A stretch of 64,000 nt of DNA from Pedobacter polysacchareus (GCF_019802255.1 NZ_JAHYSS010000010.1:42999-106998); one strand, 5' to 3'; numbered from the stretch's first letter, positions 43,658 through 53,305 are shown. Notes: generated from the sequence alone by a model not told the origin. Numbers and translations are program-made.

Positions 43658-45553
43658 TTACCAGCCAATTCCGTAATCTTCCCCATGGTTACTGGATCCT
43701 CCCCAAAGGCTGCCATGTTTCCAATCAAAATAAATGGCGTTGATCGGGCCACTGGTTCGGTCTCCGAAACTCATGATATACCCCATTTTCTGAAGGGCTT
43801 CTCTTGTTGCAGGTGTGGTATTGGTATTGAGTAAAATCTGTCCCGGTTTGGGCATGCGGTCTTCCGTTTTTGTCCCTCCTAAGGAAAGCCATAATTGATT
43901 GGTATTGAAATTCGCTGCTTCAGCGGCTTGCTGTACGTTCATTCCAAACTCCGCTACATTTAAGAAAAACTGCAGCAGGTTCTGATCTTGCGTATCTCCA
44001 CCCTGTACCGCAGAAGCCAGAAATGGTTTTCCATCTTTTAGTGCCAATGATGGAGATAACGTGACTCTTGGTCTTTTACCGGGTGCTACAACATTAAATG
44101 GGTTCAGCCCGCTGTCTAACACAAAACTTTGCATCCGCTGGCTCATGCCAATCCCTGTTTCTCCTGCAATACAGGCTGGCAGCCATCCACCGCTTGGCGT
44201 AACTGAGACTACCCAGCCTTCTTTATCTGCGGCTTCAATAGAAGTAGTTCCTAAATGCAGTCTTTCCTGATATAGCTCATCCGAAGAAGTATTGCGCTTA
44301 CCAAGGTCATGTTTCGGCGCAAAATTCCTTCGTGTGGTGTCCATTTCATACCCTCTTTTTTGCAAAAGGTCTAAGTAAGGATTGGTTTTACCTTCAAAAG
44401 GATATGGATTCCCAGGCCCGATGTTCGGGTTGTTTTTGTCGTATTGAATCAGTTTAGCCCTTGATTTTGCATAATCCTTATTGAGCAGGCCTTTAATTGG
44501 TCCTTTAGGTAAGGTCGCGGGATCTCCGTAATAAAAATCACGGTCGGCGAAAGAGAGGTTCATGGCCTGATACAGGGTGTGAATGTATTTGGGACTGTTA
44601 TAGCCCATACTTTTCAGGTCAAAATTCTCTAAAATATTAAGCGCCTGCAGCATTACCGGTCCTTGCGTCCATTGCTGCAATTTGTACACATCTATGCCTT
44701 TATACTTTACCTGAAGTGGCTCTTCTTCCAATGGTTTCCAGTTTGCAAGGTCTTCCATGGTGATCAATCCACCTTGTTCCTGAGCGCCACGCACAAATTC
44801 TTTCGCGATATCCCCTTTATAGAAACGGTCGTAGGCAGCCATCAGGGCTTGTTTCCTGTTTTTTCCTTGTTTTAAGGCTTTACTTTCGGCTTCCACCATT
44901 TTCGTTAATGTGGCCAGCAAGTCTTTTTGCACGAAGATCTCCCCTGCTTCAGGAGCTTCTCTTTTCTCTCCTGGATGCGTTAGGAATACCTTTTTACTAT
45001 ATGGCCATTTGTTGATGTGTTCCTTTCCTCTTTCGATGCTATTTGCTGCCTGCGCTTCAATTGGGTAACCGGCAGCCATTTCCATGGCCGGCGCCAGCAC
45101 TTCCTTTAAGCTGAGCTTGCCATAATTGACTAACATATAAATTAAGCCACCAGGGGTTCCTGGTGTTGTTGCCGCTAAGGGGCCATATTCAGGGGGGAAA
45201 TTATACCCTTTACTCTTAAAAAACTCTACGGTGGCCCCTGTAGGAGCCACGCCCATCGCATTAATTGCCATTACTTTTTTCGTATTGGGATTGTAGATGA
45301 GGACTTGCGTTTCGCCTCCCCAGCTGAGCGTATCCCACATGGTGCAGGTGGCGGCCAGCATCGCGCAAGCTGCGTCAACTGCATTTCCTCCTTTTTGAAA
45401 AGTCATAGCGCCAGCTGTTGCCGCTAAAGGCTTACCTGTGATTGCCATCCAGTTACGGCCATGCAATACTGGTTTTTGAGTCTGCTGGGCAGCTACTGGT
45501 ACAATAGCCGCTGCAGAAATGCAGAGTACAGAAAATAAGTGTTTCATATCCAT
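43658..45553 (-). CDS. Gamma-glutamyltransferase family protein
   Basis: 631 aa with a signal peptide (LFSVLCISAAAIVPVAAQ). The large subunit has AMTFQKGGNAVDAACAM and the typical TPGTPGGL region. The autoprocessing site precedes T436 in LGTTSIEAADKEGW, the catalytic Thr of the N-terminal nucleophile hydrolase. RPRVTLSPSLALKDGKP and GGDTQDQNL follow in the small subunit. Members hydrolyse glutathione or other gamma-glutamyl compounds in the periplasm; some act as cephalosporin acylases. ATG at 45547 is an alternative start. Length is a little above the usual 550-600. Confidence 0.9.
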   Translation of the reverse strand: MDMKHLFSVLCISAAAIVPVAAQQTQKPVLHGRNWMAITGKPLAATAGAMTFQKGGNAVDAACAMLAATCTMWDTLSWGGETQVLIYNPNTKKVMAINAMGVAPTGATVEFFKSKGYNFPPEYGPLAATTPGTPGGLIYMLVNYGKLSLKEVLAPAMEMAAGYPIEAQAANSIERGKEHINKWPYSKKVFLTHPGEKREAPEAGEIFVQKDLLATLTKMVEAESKALKQGKNRKQALMAAYDRFYKGDIAKEFVRGAQEQGGLITMEDLANWKPLEEEPLQVKYKGIDVYKLQQWTQGPVMLQALNILENFDLKSMGYNSPKYIHTLYQAMNLSFADRDFYYGDPATLPKGPIKGLLNKDYAKSRAKLIQYDKNNPNIGPGNPYPFEGKTNPYLDLLQKRGYEMDTTRRNFAPKHDLGKRNTSSDELYQERLHLGTTSIEAADKEGWVVSVTPSGGWLPACIAGETGIGMSQRMQSFVLDSGLNPFNVVAPGKRPRVTLSPSLALKDGKPFLASAVQGGDTQDQNLLQFFLNVAEFGMNVQQAAEAANFNTNQLWLSLGGTKTEDRMPKPGQILLNTNTTPATREALQKMGYIMSFGDRTSGPINAIYFDWKHGSLWGGSSNHGEDYGIGW

Positions 45554-45635
45554 GTGATCAGGTTTTAAAATTACCTATTTTAAAAAGCTACTCAAAGGAG
45601 AATATTGAGATAGGTGTCACAATGTAGCTACCAGC

Positions 45636-46898
45636 CTATACAGCGGCTGCGTTTGCATCACGAGCAATTTCTTGCTGGTCTTGTAGTTTTCTTTCTTTTG
45701 CCTTTCTCAGAAAGCGGAAAAGCAACAAGCCAATGCCAAAGGCGATAAAGCCTTGTATCATTACCGTATCGGGAGTTCCGATCATTTGAGAAAGATAACC
45801 GATCAGCAAGCCACCTAAAGGCTGCATGCCAAAGAATGCCATGGCATAAAAACTAATCACTCTACCTCGCATCGTCGGATCTACGGTGGTTTGAATGAGC
45901 GTATTGCTAATGGTGATCTGCGACATCATTCCAAAACCAGAGATGGCGGCAAACACCAGGGCAATTGGATAATAATTGGTATGGGAGAATAAAATCAGTC
46001 CGGCGCCAAAAACGAGTGTACTTGCGGCCAGGATTTTCCTTAAGTTTCTTCCGGGTTTTAAGGAAGCCAGGAAGATTGCTCCTGTAAATGCTCCCAGCCC
46101 AATCACACTGTCAATCACCCCAAATGTGGAGGCCGTTCCTTTAAAAATATCTTTTGCATAAACCGGAATCAATGTGCTAAAGGGCAGTACCAGTAGACTC
46201 ATGAGCGCAAGCATGACCAGCACTAATGAAATGGAAGGCGTTCTTTTGATATATTGAAAACCTTCTTTTAGTTCTCCAAACACGTTTTTTGTGGAAGGTG
46301 TAACAACGAATTTCGGCAATTTCATCATCAATAGAGAACCGATCACGGCAATGAAACTGATGGCATTCAATCCAAAACAAATATCTTCCCCGAACTTCTC
46401 GAGCGCCAGTCCGGCGATACCGGGACCAATCAATCTGGAAAGGTTCACCATAGAGGAGTTTAAAGCCAGGGCATTGGGCAAATCTGCTTTATCGTCAACC
46501 ATTTCATAGACTAATGACTGCCTGGCTGGTACATCAAAAGCATTGATTAAGCCCAGTAATGCACTCAAAGCAATGATCTCCCAAACAGAATAATCTTTAA
46601 AAAAGATGAGTAAAGTCAGGAGTACCGCCTGGATCATAGAGGCAAGCTGCGTGACGAGCAACAGCTTATACCTGTTGTAGCGATCGGCAGCGACGCCGCC
46701 AATAAAAGAAAAGATAAAAGAGGGAAACAGACTGGCGAAAAGCGTTAGTCCTAACATAAAATTAGAATGCGTTTTCTCGTAAATCACCCAGCTTACGGCT
46801 GTCTTCTGCATCCATGTTCCAATAAGAGATACGGACTGTCCAGTAAAATACAATCTATAATTACGGCTTTTAAAAGCGTTAAAGGTGCTAATATTCAT
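45636..46898 (-). CDS. MFS transporter, enterobactin-exporter-like (MFS_3)
   Basis: 420 aa with about 12 hydrophobic segments. It begins TFNAFKSRNYRLYFTGQSVSLIGTWMQ, the MFS_3 start, and has GGVAADRYNRYKLL as motif A after span 2. The C-terminus is a basic tail. Such proteins export small molecules, often siderophores or drugs. No partner gene is adjacent (82 bp from gamma-glutamyltransferase, same strand). The substrate is unknown. Confidence 0.88.
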   Translation of the reverse strand: MNISTFNAFKSRNYRLYFTGQSVSLIGTWMQKTAVSWVIYEKTHSNFMLGLTLFASLFPSFIFSFIGGVAADRYNRYKLLLVTQLASMIQAVLLTLLIFFKDYSVWEIIALSALLGLINAFDVPARQSLVYEMVDDKADLPNALALNSSMVNLSRLIGPGIAGLALEKFGEDICFGLNAISFIAVIGSLLMMKLPKFVVTPSTKNVFGELKEGFQYIKRTPSISLVLVMLALMSLLVLPFSTLIPVYAKDIFKGTASTFGVIDSVIGLGAFTGAIFLASLKPGRNLRKILAASTLVFGAGLILFSHTNYYPIALVFAAISGFGMMSQITISNTLIQTTVDPTMRGRVISFYAMAFFGMQPLGGLLIGYLSQMIGTPDTVMIQGFIAFGIGLLLFRFLRKAKERKLQDQQEIARDANAAAV

Positions 46899-46976
46899 AA
46901 TCTAGGAGCAGCCGGCGGATCGGAAATGGTCTAATCGGACAAGGCTAAAATCTGTACAGAAATTGAGCCAAAAAAG

Positions 46977-47004
46977 AAAACCCTCTGATGGTTCAGAAGG
47001 TTTT
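46977..47004 (-). terminator. Terminator of the DUF6515 gene
   Basis: Arms AAAACCCTCTGA (46977-46988) and TCAGAAGGTTTT (46993-47004) pair with one mismatch. On the minus strand the hairpin runs into TTTTCTTTTTT. Confidence 0.65.
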
Positions 47005-47064
47005 CAAATTTTATCAGGAAAACGTTACATTGTTTTTCATTTACAATGCAGGCCATTATTAATT

Positions 47065-48012
47065 TTATTGTTTATCAAGATCAACAGGCTCATTGTCTAA
47101 TCCGATCACTTTATAGCTGACATTGTTGCCATCTATCAGTTTTTCATAATAAACACCATCAGGACTTACATAGTAAGTTGCTCCCTTAATCAGTATTTCT
47201 CTGGAATCCTGAGGTAATTGTGTTACTATATCTCCAATCTGAGGCATAGGGTTTACATAAACCTCTTTTCCATCTGTATTCAATACACCATCTTTACCGG
47301 CAACCACAAATACCTGTTTTCCATCTGCATTTTGAGTAGATGAATAGTAAACACCTTTACTTTCGTAATAGGTTTGTCCATTAATCACCACTTCTTTTGC
47401 ATCGTTTGGAAGTGTAGGGACTTCTGCACCTACCGGAGGAACTACCACCTTATACTCCTTGTCGTATTGTTTATAAAACAAGCCATCAGAGAAATAAAAG
47501 CGGTCAGAACCATAATAAAATGGGTAATAACCGAATGGTAAAATATTGATACTTAGACCAAGATAAGGCCTGTAATAGTTGTAATAACTGTAGTGAGGTC
47601 TGTAGTATGGTCTGTAATGAGGCCTGTAGTTCGGACGATAATTAGGGCGGTAATTCGGTCTGTATACACTTCCTGGACGGTAACCAGGTCTATACGGCCT
47701 GTCACCAATTGACGGTCTGTTACCAGCCGAAGGTCTATCCATAGATGGTCTGTTACTTCCTGAAGGCCTATCCATGGATGGTCTGTTACCTCCTGAAGGT
47801 CTATCCATAGATGGCCTGTTACCACCTGAAGGCCTGCTCATAGAAGGTCTGCTGCCACCATTCGAAGGACGGCTAACTGATGGTCTGGCTGCACCGCCTC
47901 CACCACCTGATGGCCTCTCGCCTCTTTGGGCAAGAACATCAGTTGTAGTGATTCCGCTTGTTAATAAAACGGTTCCTGCAATGACGAACGATTTAAACCA
48001 TGAACTTTTCAT
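47065..48012 (-). CDS. DUF6515 family protein with Arg/Pro/Ser repeats
   Basis: 315 aa with a signal peptide to about residue 29 (DVLAQ). Residues 43-106 are five or so copies of an 11-residue unit like NRPSMDRPSGG. Residues 106-150 are Tyr/Arg/Pro-rich (YRPNYRPNYRPHYRP). The C-terminal half (about 150-300) has a repeated module with YYESKGVYYSS, TYYVSPDGVYYE and short FYFSDGLFYKQ motifs, the DUF6515 signature. The protein should sit in the periplasm or on the surface; the basic repeats suggest binding to acidic polymers, which is inference. It stands alone, with a -7 element at 48070-48077. Confidence 0.85.
   Translation of the reverse strand: MKSSWFKSFVIAGTVLLTSGITTTDVLAQRGERPSGGGGGAARPSVSRPSNGGSRPSMSRPSGGNRPSMDRPSGGNRPSMDRPSGSNRPSMDRPSAGNRPSIGDRPYRPGYRPGSVYRPNYRPNYRPNYRPHYRPYYRPHYSYYNYYRPYLGLSINILPFGYYPFYYGSDRFYFSDGLFYKQYDKEYKVVVPPVGAEVPTLPNDAKEVVINGQTYYESKGVYYSSTQNADGKQVFVVAGKDGVLNTDGKEVYVNPMPQIGDIVTQLPQDSREILIKGATYYVSPDGVYYEKLIDGNNVSYKVIGLDNEPVDLDKQ
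47700..47853 (-). repeat. In-gene tandem repeats of 33 bp coding NRPSMDRPSGG-like units
   Basis: The DNA encoding residues 54-105 of the DUF6515 protein is a direct repeat of 33 bp units with small differences. It lies in frame, so copy number could change without breaking the gene. Confidence 0.7.
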
Positions 48013-48069
48013 ATATTTTCAATTTTTAGTAGTATGACCAAATAATCATGAAAAGGATTATTCTATATG

Positions 48070-48077
48070 CAAAGATA
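48070..48077 (-). promoter_or_regulatory. -7 element (TATCTTTG) for the DUF6515 gene
   Basis: Exact TAnnTTTG match on the minus strand, 57 bp before the start at 48012. No clear TTG is found at the proper distance. Confidence 0.45.
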
Positions 48078-48149
48078 TTATAAAGCTGACCTAGAGATGA
48101 TAAAACTGCATTATTTTTAGTATTTTGATGAAACCTGAATCTTTTACCT

Positions 48150-49892
48150 ATGCCGATCCTCTGGAAATATTTTAAACAACAAAAATGGTGGGTGCTCCTG
48201 GCACTTTTCCTGGCAGCAATAGCGCAATTGCTTAGCCTGACTGACCCGATTATCTTCGGAAAAATCATAGATGAATATGCAACCAATCCTGGCAATAAAA
48301 CTCAATCTGAGCTAGTCAATGGTGTATTGTACTGGCTAAGTATCGCGATCGCTGTAGCTATAGCGGCAAGAATCGCAAAGGCTTTTCAGGAATACTATAC
48401 ACGATTGGCGGTACAGCAGTTTGGCATGCAGATTTTCAACGATGGCATCCGCCAAACTTTGCGCCTCTCCTTTCAGGAATTTGAGGAAAGTCATAGTGGA
48501 GAAACGCTTTCCATCCTTCAGAAAGTAAAAACAGATACGGAGCGCTTTGTGAATTCCTTCATCAATATTCTCTTTTCGTCTGTGGTGGGAATGGGTTTTC
48601 TCGTATGGTATTCCATTACCAAGAACTGGATGCTGGTTCCCGTCTTCCTCATCGGAATACTGGTACTAGGTTCTCTTACCGGCTTGTTAAGTAAGAAAAT
48701 CAAAATGGTACAGCGTTCTATCAATAGAGAAACCAATAAAATGGCCGGGGTGATTACCGAGTCTCTCCGGAATATAGAGCTGGTTAAAAGCCTTGGACTC
48801 ACCTTCCCGGAAATCCGCAGGTTAAAAATCCAGACGCAGAAGATCTACGACCTGGAAATGACGAAGACCAGGCGGGTAAGGACCCTTTCTTTTTTACAAG
48901 GAACCACGCTGAATGTGCTCAAGCAATCTATTCTATTCATTTTGCTCTGGTTGATTTTCCGCAATAAACTGAGTACAGGCGAACTGATCACCATGCAATT
49001 TATCTCTACCTCTATCTTTGGCCCCTTACAAGATCTTGGAAACATCATCCTCAGCTATCGGGAGGTGGAAGCTTCGGTACATAGTTTTGATCAATTGATG
49101 CATAAGCCGGTGGAGCGCAAGCCGGATTCTCCAAAACAAACTGGCCCACTGCAGAACCTTTCTTTTGATCAGGTCGTATTTCGTCATAAAACAGCGCAGA
49201 CCAATGCCATTGATGATATCTCTTTTCATGTCAATACTGGAGAAACGATCGCTTTTGTAGGGCCTTCTGGTTCCGGAAAATCAACCCTGGTGAAACTACT
49301 GGTTGGTTTATACAGACCGGTTTCAGGTTCGATCTTATTCAACGGCATCCCTTCCACGGAGATCCGGTATAATGAACTCCGCCGACAAATCGGCTTTGTA
49401 ACTCAGGACACTCAGCTTTTCGCAGGCACCATAAAAGAAAACCTGTTATTTGTTAAAGGAGATGCCACAGAAGAAGAACTGCTGCTGGCGCTGGATAAAG
49501 CTTCCTGCACTAACCTACTCGCAAAATCTGAGAAAGGAATGGATACCTTATTAGGAGAAGGCGGACTAAAACTTTCCGGAGGTGAAAAACAAAGGATTTC
49601 CATTGCAAGAGCACTCCTGAGAAACCCGAGACTACTTATTTTTGATGAAGCAACATCCGCATTGGATTCCTTAACTGAAGAAGAAATTACCTCTACCATC
49701 CGCGACCTGTCTATGAGCCGGGAACGGATCACAGTAGTGATTGCCCACCGATTGTCGACCATTATGCATGCTGATGTGATCTACGTTTTAGAAAAAGGTA
49801 AGATCTCCGAAGCGGGTTCCCATGCAGAACTGCTGGAACAAAAAGGACTATATTATGCCATGTGGCGACAACAAGTTGGGGAAAGAAAGTGA
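48150..49892 (+). CDS. ABC transporter, fused permease and ATPase (exporter type)
   Basis: 580 aa half-transporter. The N-terminal half has about six membrane segments (residues 15-310). The ATPase half has Walker A GPSGSGKST (371-379), Q-loop FVTQDTQLF, signature LSGGEKQR, Walker B LLIFDEATSALD and H-loop VIAHRLST. It works as a homodimer to export lipids, peptides or drugs (MsbA/LmrA-like). The next gene, a cation antiporter, starts 19 bp later and probably shares the transcript. Confidence 0.95.
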   Translation: MPILWKYFKQQKWWVLLALFLAAIAQLLSLTDPIIFGKIIDEYATNPGNKTQSELVNGVLYWLSIAIAVAIAARIAKAFQEYYTRLAVQQFGMQIFNDGIRQTLRLSFQEFEESHSGETLSILQKVKTDTERFVNSFINILFSSVVGMGFLVWYSITKNWMLVPVFLIGILVLGSLTGLLSKKIKMVQRSINRETNKMAGVITESLRNIELVKSLGLTFPEIRRLKIQTQKIYDLEMTKTRRVRTLSFLQGTTLNVLKQSILFILLWLIFRNKLSTGELITMQFISTSIFGPLQDLGNIILSYREVEASVHSFDQLMHKPVERKPDSPKQTGPLQNLSFDQVVFRHKTAQTNAIDDISFHVNTGETIAFVGPSGSGKSTLVKLLVGLYRPVSGSILFNGIPSTEIRYNELRRQIGFVTQDTQLFAGTIKENLLFVKGDATEEELLLALDKASCTNLLAKSEKGMDTLLGEGGLKLSGGEKQRISIARALLRNPRLLIFDEATSALDSLTEEEITSTIRDLSMSRERITVVIAHRLSTIMHADVIYVLEKGKISEAGSHAELLEQKGLYYAMWRQQVGERK

Positions 49893-49911
49893 TATTTTTA
49901 TATTTTTGTCC

Positions 49912-51510
49912 ATGATACACGCCAATTTACTGCTGATCCTCGCCTTGTTTTTTGCAATGGCACTCCTTTATTTGTTGAGTCAACGCTGGAAAATCTCCTA
50001 TCCTATTTTTCTTGTGATCGGCGGATTAGGCATCAGTTTTATTCCCGGTATACCTGCAATAAGCATCAATCCAGATATTGTTTTCCTTATCTTTTTACCA
50101 CCATTACTATTTGAAGCGGCCTGGTATACCTCCTGGAACGACTTCTGGAAATGGAAAAGGTCCATCATGCTGTTGGGTTTTGGATTGGTATTGATCACTT
50201 CCCTGGCGATCGCCTACTTTTCCGTAAGTATCATTCCTGGCTTTACATTGGCTTTAGGCTTTTTACTGGGAGGCATCATCTCTCCACCGGATGCGGTAGC
50301 GGCGACCTCTGTATTAAAGGGCGTAGACATGCCAAGACGCGGTTTAACCATGTTAGAAGGTGAAAGTCTGGTGAACGACGCGGCCTCTTTAACCGTATTC
50401 AGGTTCGCATTGGCTTCTATCTTAACTGGTCAATTTGTTTTCCAAAAAGCAGCAACAGACTTTATAGTATTAGCCGTAATGGGCGTATTTGTTGGTCTGG
50501 TGATCGCACATATATTATATCTTGTACTGAGGTATTGGGCCAAATCATCTAGCATTACTACGCCAATTACTTTAATCGCTCCTTATCTGATGTATATTGT
50601 AGCAGAGGAATTCCATTGGTCGGGTGTTTTAGCTGTAGTTAGCGGTGGTCTATTTCTTTCTTTCCGCTCCAACGATTTCTTAAATTACCATACCAGAATA
50701 CAGACAAAAGAAGTATGGGCAACCGTAGGTTTTCTTTTGAATGGTTTTGTTTTCATTCTGATCGGATTGGAATTACCCGTAATTGTAGCTGCTTTAGACG
50801 GTTATTCCATTAAAGAAGCGATTCATTACGGATTGATCATTAGCGCAATCGTGATCATTGCAAGAATTATTCTGGTTTATGTGGTTGCCTTCCTACCTAG
50901 GTTCCTGAGCCCAAAAATCCGTGCATCTGAATCAAGTCCTGGTTTAAAACTTCCGTTTATTATTGGCTGGGCAGGAATGCGCGGTGTGGTTTCACTGGCT
51001 TCTGCACTAGCTATACCATTAACTTTGGCCAATGGCGATGCTTTTCCCCATAGAAACCTGATCTTATTCATCACTTTTATTGTGATCCTGGTGACTTTGG
51101 TATTTCAAGGGCTAACCCTCCCTATTTTCTTACGTTTGCTTAAAGTAGAAGAAACTGAGGACCATGTTCCTTTTGAGCAGCAAAAAGAAGCCATCAGGTT
51201 GCAGCTGGCTAAAGAATCTGTGACTTTCCTAAACAGTAAATACCACCAGGAAATGAAGGAATTTGAAACCATTGCAAGAATCAAAGAGCAGCTGGAACGC
51301 AGTATCAAGGCGACGGAACAGACTTTAAGCGAGCAAAAAGAACAAGTGGCCTCTGTTAGAAAACTATACGGAAAGATCATGCTTGATTTGATTGCCATGA
51401 GAAGAATGGAACTGAATAAACTGCGCGCAACTAAGCAATATGATGATGAGGTGATCCGGGATCTGGAAAGCAGTCTGGATTTGGAAGAAGCGCGTTTATA
51501 TAAGCAATAA
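49912..51510 (+). CDS. Na+/H+ antiporter, CPA1 family
   Basis: 532 aa from the ATG at 49912. An in-frame ATG at 49822 is inside the ABC gene and gives a non-membrane start, so it is not used. About 12 hydrophobic segments include the family's LPPLLFEAAW, GGIISPPDAVAATSVLKG and GESLVNDAASLTVFRFA. The last 110 residues are a Lys/Glu-rich coiled-coil-like cytoplasmic tail. It exchanges Na+ (or K+) for H+ across the inner membrane in pH or salt control. A TATTTTTG element ends 4 bp before the start, too close for a standard leader. Confidence 0.93.
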   Translation: MIHANLLLILALFFAMALLYLLSQRWKISYPIFLVIGGLGISFIPGIPAISINPDIVFLIFLPPLLFEAAWYTSWNDFWKWKRSIMLLGFGLVLITSLAIAYFSVSIIPGFTLALGFLLGGIISPPDAVAATSVLKGVDMPRRGLTMLEGESLVNDAASLTVFRFALASILTGQFVFQKAATDFIVLAVMGVFVGLVIAHILYLVLRYWAKSSSITTPITLIAPYLMYIVAEEFHWSGVLAVVSGGLFLSFRSNDFLNYHTRIQTKEVWATVGFLLNGFVFILIGLELPVIVAALDGYSIKEAIHYGLIISAIVIIARIILVYVVAFLPRFLSPKIRASESSPGLKLPFIIGWAGMRGVVSLASALAIPLTLANGDAFPHRNLILFITFIVILVTLVFQGLTLPIFLRLLKVEETEDHVPFEQQKEAIRLQLAKESVTFLNSKYHQEMKEFETIARIKEQLERSIKATEQTLSEQKEQVASVRKLYGKIMLDLIAMRRMELNKLRATKQYDDEVIRDLESSLDLEEARLYKQ

Positions 51511-51835
51511 TGATCGACAGCGCCTAAAAACATCCGTAGGCAGTAACCTTTGGCTAGTAAGAAGTCGCCTGAATCCGAATTTTAAGAAAATAGACCTGTA
51601 TTTAGGTCTATTGAAATATAACGGAAACATCAATGCTGTACAAATTGTTCAAAAATTTAGTGCTTTTTTAAATACCTGGTTTCAAGTTTGACAATCAACA
51701 TTTTATAGTAAAAAGGCATAATAAAGCCAATATTTTTCAGTAACATTTAAGCTACTTTATGTTTATTCTCATGAAGTGATTAAAGAGTTTGGCATCATTT
51801 TTACAGGTTACCAGGTGTAAACAATATTCAAAATT
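51511..51835. other. Gene-free stretch before the glycine-zipper lipoprotein gene
   Basis: 325 bp, AT-rich. It holds one small hairpin (AATAGACCT at 51589-51597 with AGGTCTATT at 51604-51612) without a T run. No gene or consensus promoter is evident. Confidence 0.5.
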
Positions 51836-52333
51836 ATGAAAAAGATATTTTCAGTAGCGGCATTGGCGATTTTATTATCAGCGTGTTCAAATAATGCCAA
51901 GGAAGAAGCGATAATCAAACAACAAGCGATTGTTGCTGTAAAAGATAGTCTGAGATTGGATAGTTTCAAAAAAGCAGACGCTCTTGAAAAAGAGAAGCTA
52001 GCTAAATTAAAAGATGAAGAGATTCAAAAAGATCGCATAAGAGAAGAAAAAAGAACACTTCTTTTAGCAGAACGTAATGATGCTGCAGAAAGAAGATCTT
52101 CGTCATCATCATCATCATCAAACACAGTAGCTACCCCTGCTAAGAAAAAAGGCTGGAGTCAGGCTGCAAAAGGTGCTGCAATTGGTGCAGGTGCCGGAGC
52201 GCTTGGTGGTATTTTGGTAGATAAGAATAATGCCAGAGGTGCCATTATCGGTGGTGTTGTTGGTGCTGGAACAGGTTATGTGATCGGTAGAGGTCAGGAT
52301 AGAAAATCTGGTAGAGTACAACCTAAAAACTAA
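51836..52333 (+). CDS. Glycine-zipper lipoprotein
   Basis: 165 aa. The lipobox is LSAC with C17. A charged helical, coiled-coil-like part (about 20-85, rich in K, E and R) is followed by a run of eight Ser (six from a TCA repeat). The C-terminal glycine zipper then reads AAKGAAIGAGAGALGGIL and GAIIGGVVGAGTGYVIG. Glycine-zipper (YMGG/OmpA-linked) proteins insert in or associate with the outer membrane and are often stress-linked. It is a single gene followed by a clear terminator. Confidence 0.82.
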   Translation: MKKIFSVAALAILLSACSNNAKEEAIIKQQAIVAVKDSLRLDSFKKADALEKEKLAKLKDEEIQKDRIREEKRTLLLAERNDAAERRSSSSSSSSNTVATPAKKKGWSQAAKGAAIGAGAGALGGILVDKNNARGAIIGGVVGAGTGYVIGRGQDRKSGRVQPKN

Positions 52334-52386
52334 TATTTAAGCTATACATGTATAAGATTTATTAGTGTGATCCACTGATAAATTGT

Positions 52387-52422
52387 AAAAAGGAAGGGCG
52401 TTTAATAACGTCCTTCCTTTTT
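52387..52422 (+). terminator. Terminator after the glycine-zipper gene
   Basis: Arms AAAAAGGAAGGGCGTT (52387-52402) and AACGTCCTTCCTTTTT (52407-52422) pair over 16 positions with one G-U. A T run follows. Confidence 0.88.
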
Positions 52423-52444
52423 TGTATTAAACTTATAACTAAGT

Positions 52445-53305
52445 TTATTTTTTTGCGAGTGATTTGATTACTGCCATTACATCTTCTTCTCCCAGGCCTT
52501 CCTGCTGTGCCTGCTGGAAAGTATGAAATAAAGGATCGATTAAAGGGGCATCTAGTCCGGCAGCTTTAGCCAGGCCAAGATCCTTCACCAAATGTTTCAA
52601 TGCAAAAGCAGCTGGGTACTCTTCCTTTAAAATCGAAGATGTTTTAAGCATTGTGATGCCGTTTCCGCAGGCTCCCTCATTGATAATCGTCAGCATATCA
52701 GCTTTACTAACGCCATTCTTTTCCGCAAAAAGCACAGTCTCTGCTAATCCCTGCAAGTTCAAACCCAATAGGTAATTGATCGCAAGTTTTGCAGAACTGC
52801 CTACTCCTGCTCCTCCAACATGGACAGAAAGTTTGCCTAAGGCTTCAAAGGCAGGCTTGGCTTTTTCATAAGCTGAGGTTTCTCCGCCCACCAGGATAAT
52901 CAATGTGCCATCCTGAGCAGGTTTAACACTACCTGATACTGGTGCTTCGAGAAAATCGATATGGTTCTTTTTGCAAAGTTCCGATAAATACCTGGAGGTA
53001 TCTGGGGAAACGGTACTCATATCAATGATCATTTTACCGGCAGCAGGATTTGTCAGCAGGCCATTTTCTCCTTCAAATACCGCTTTAACTGCTTCGTCAT
53101 TTGACAGCATGGTAAATACAATGTCGCAAGTATCTAGCAGCGATTGCGGATCTGTGGCCGTACTGGCACCATTAGCGATCAATTCTGCTTCTTTTTGTTT
53201 CGTACGGTTGAAAACAACCACTTCAAACCCAGCCTTTAGTAAGTTCTTTACCATTGGGTTTCCCATATTTCCAAGACCTATCCAGCCTAATTTTAATCTA
53301 CTCAT
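52445..53305 (-). CDS. NAD(P)-dependent oxidoreductase, 3-hydroxyisobutyrate dehydrogenase family
   Basis: 286 aa. The Rossmann motif GLGNMG (10-15) is at the start, followed by VVVFNRTKQKEAEL. The substrate motif FLEAPVSGSVKPAQDGTL and the catalytic Lys in GVGSSAKLAINYLLG are present, as in the beta-hydroxyacid dehydrogenase family (3-hydroxyisobutyrate, tartronate semialdehyde or succinic semialdehyde reductases). The arginine in VFNRT suggests NADP use. It is a single gene. The substrate is not decidable here. Confidence 0.9.
   Translation of the reverse strand: MSRLKLGWIGLGNMGNPMVKNLLKAGFEVVVFNRTKQKEAELIANGASTATDPQSLLDTCDIVFTMLSNDEAVKAVFEGENGLLTNPAAGKMIIDMSTVSPDTSRYLSELCKKNHIDFLEAPVSGSVKPAQDGTLIILVGGETSAYEKAKPAFEALGKLSVHVGGAGVGSSAKLAINYLLGLNLQGLAETVLFAEKNGVSKADMLTIINEGACGNGITMLKTSSILKEEYPAAFALKHLVKDLGLAKAAGLDAPLIDPLFHTFQQAQQEGLGEEDVMAVIKSLAKK

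Noticed and set aside
47700..47853. Regular 33-bp repeats considered as CRISPR
   Set aside because: They are in-frame coding repeats without spacers inside a DUF6515 gene.
51105..51533. A 142-codon frame antisense to the antiporter tail
   Set aside because: The Ser/Leu-rich translation mirrors the Lys/Glu coiled-coil codons on the other strand, with no start signal.
51589..51612. Hairpin downstream of the antiporter gene considered as terminator
   Set aside because: The stem is only 9 bp and there is no T run; it is kept as a note in the intergenic entry.
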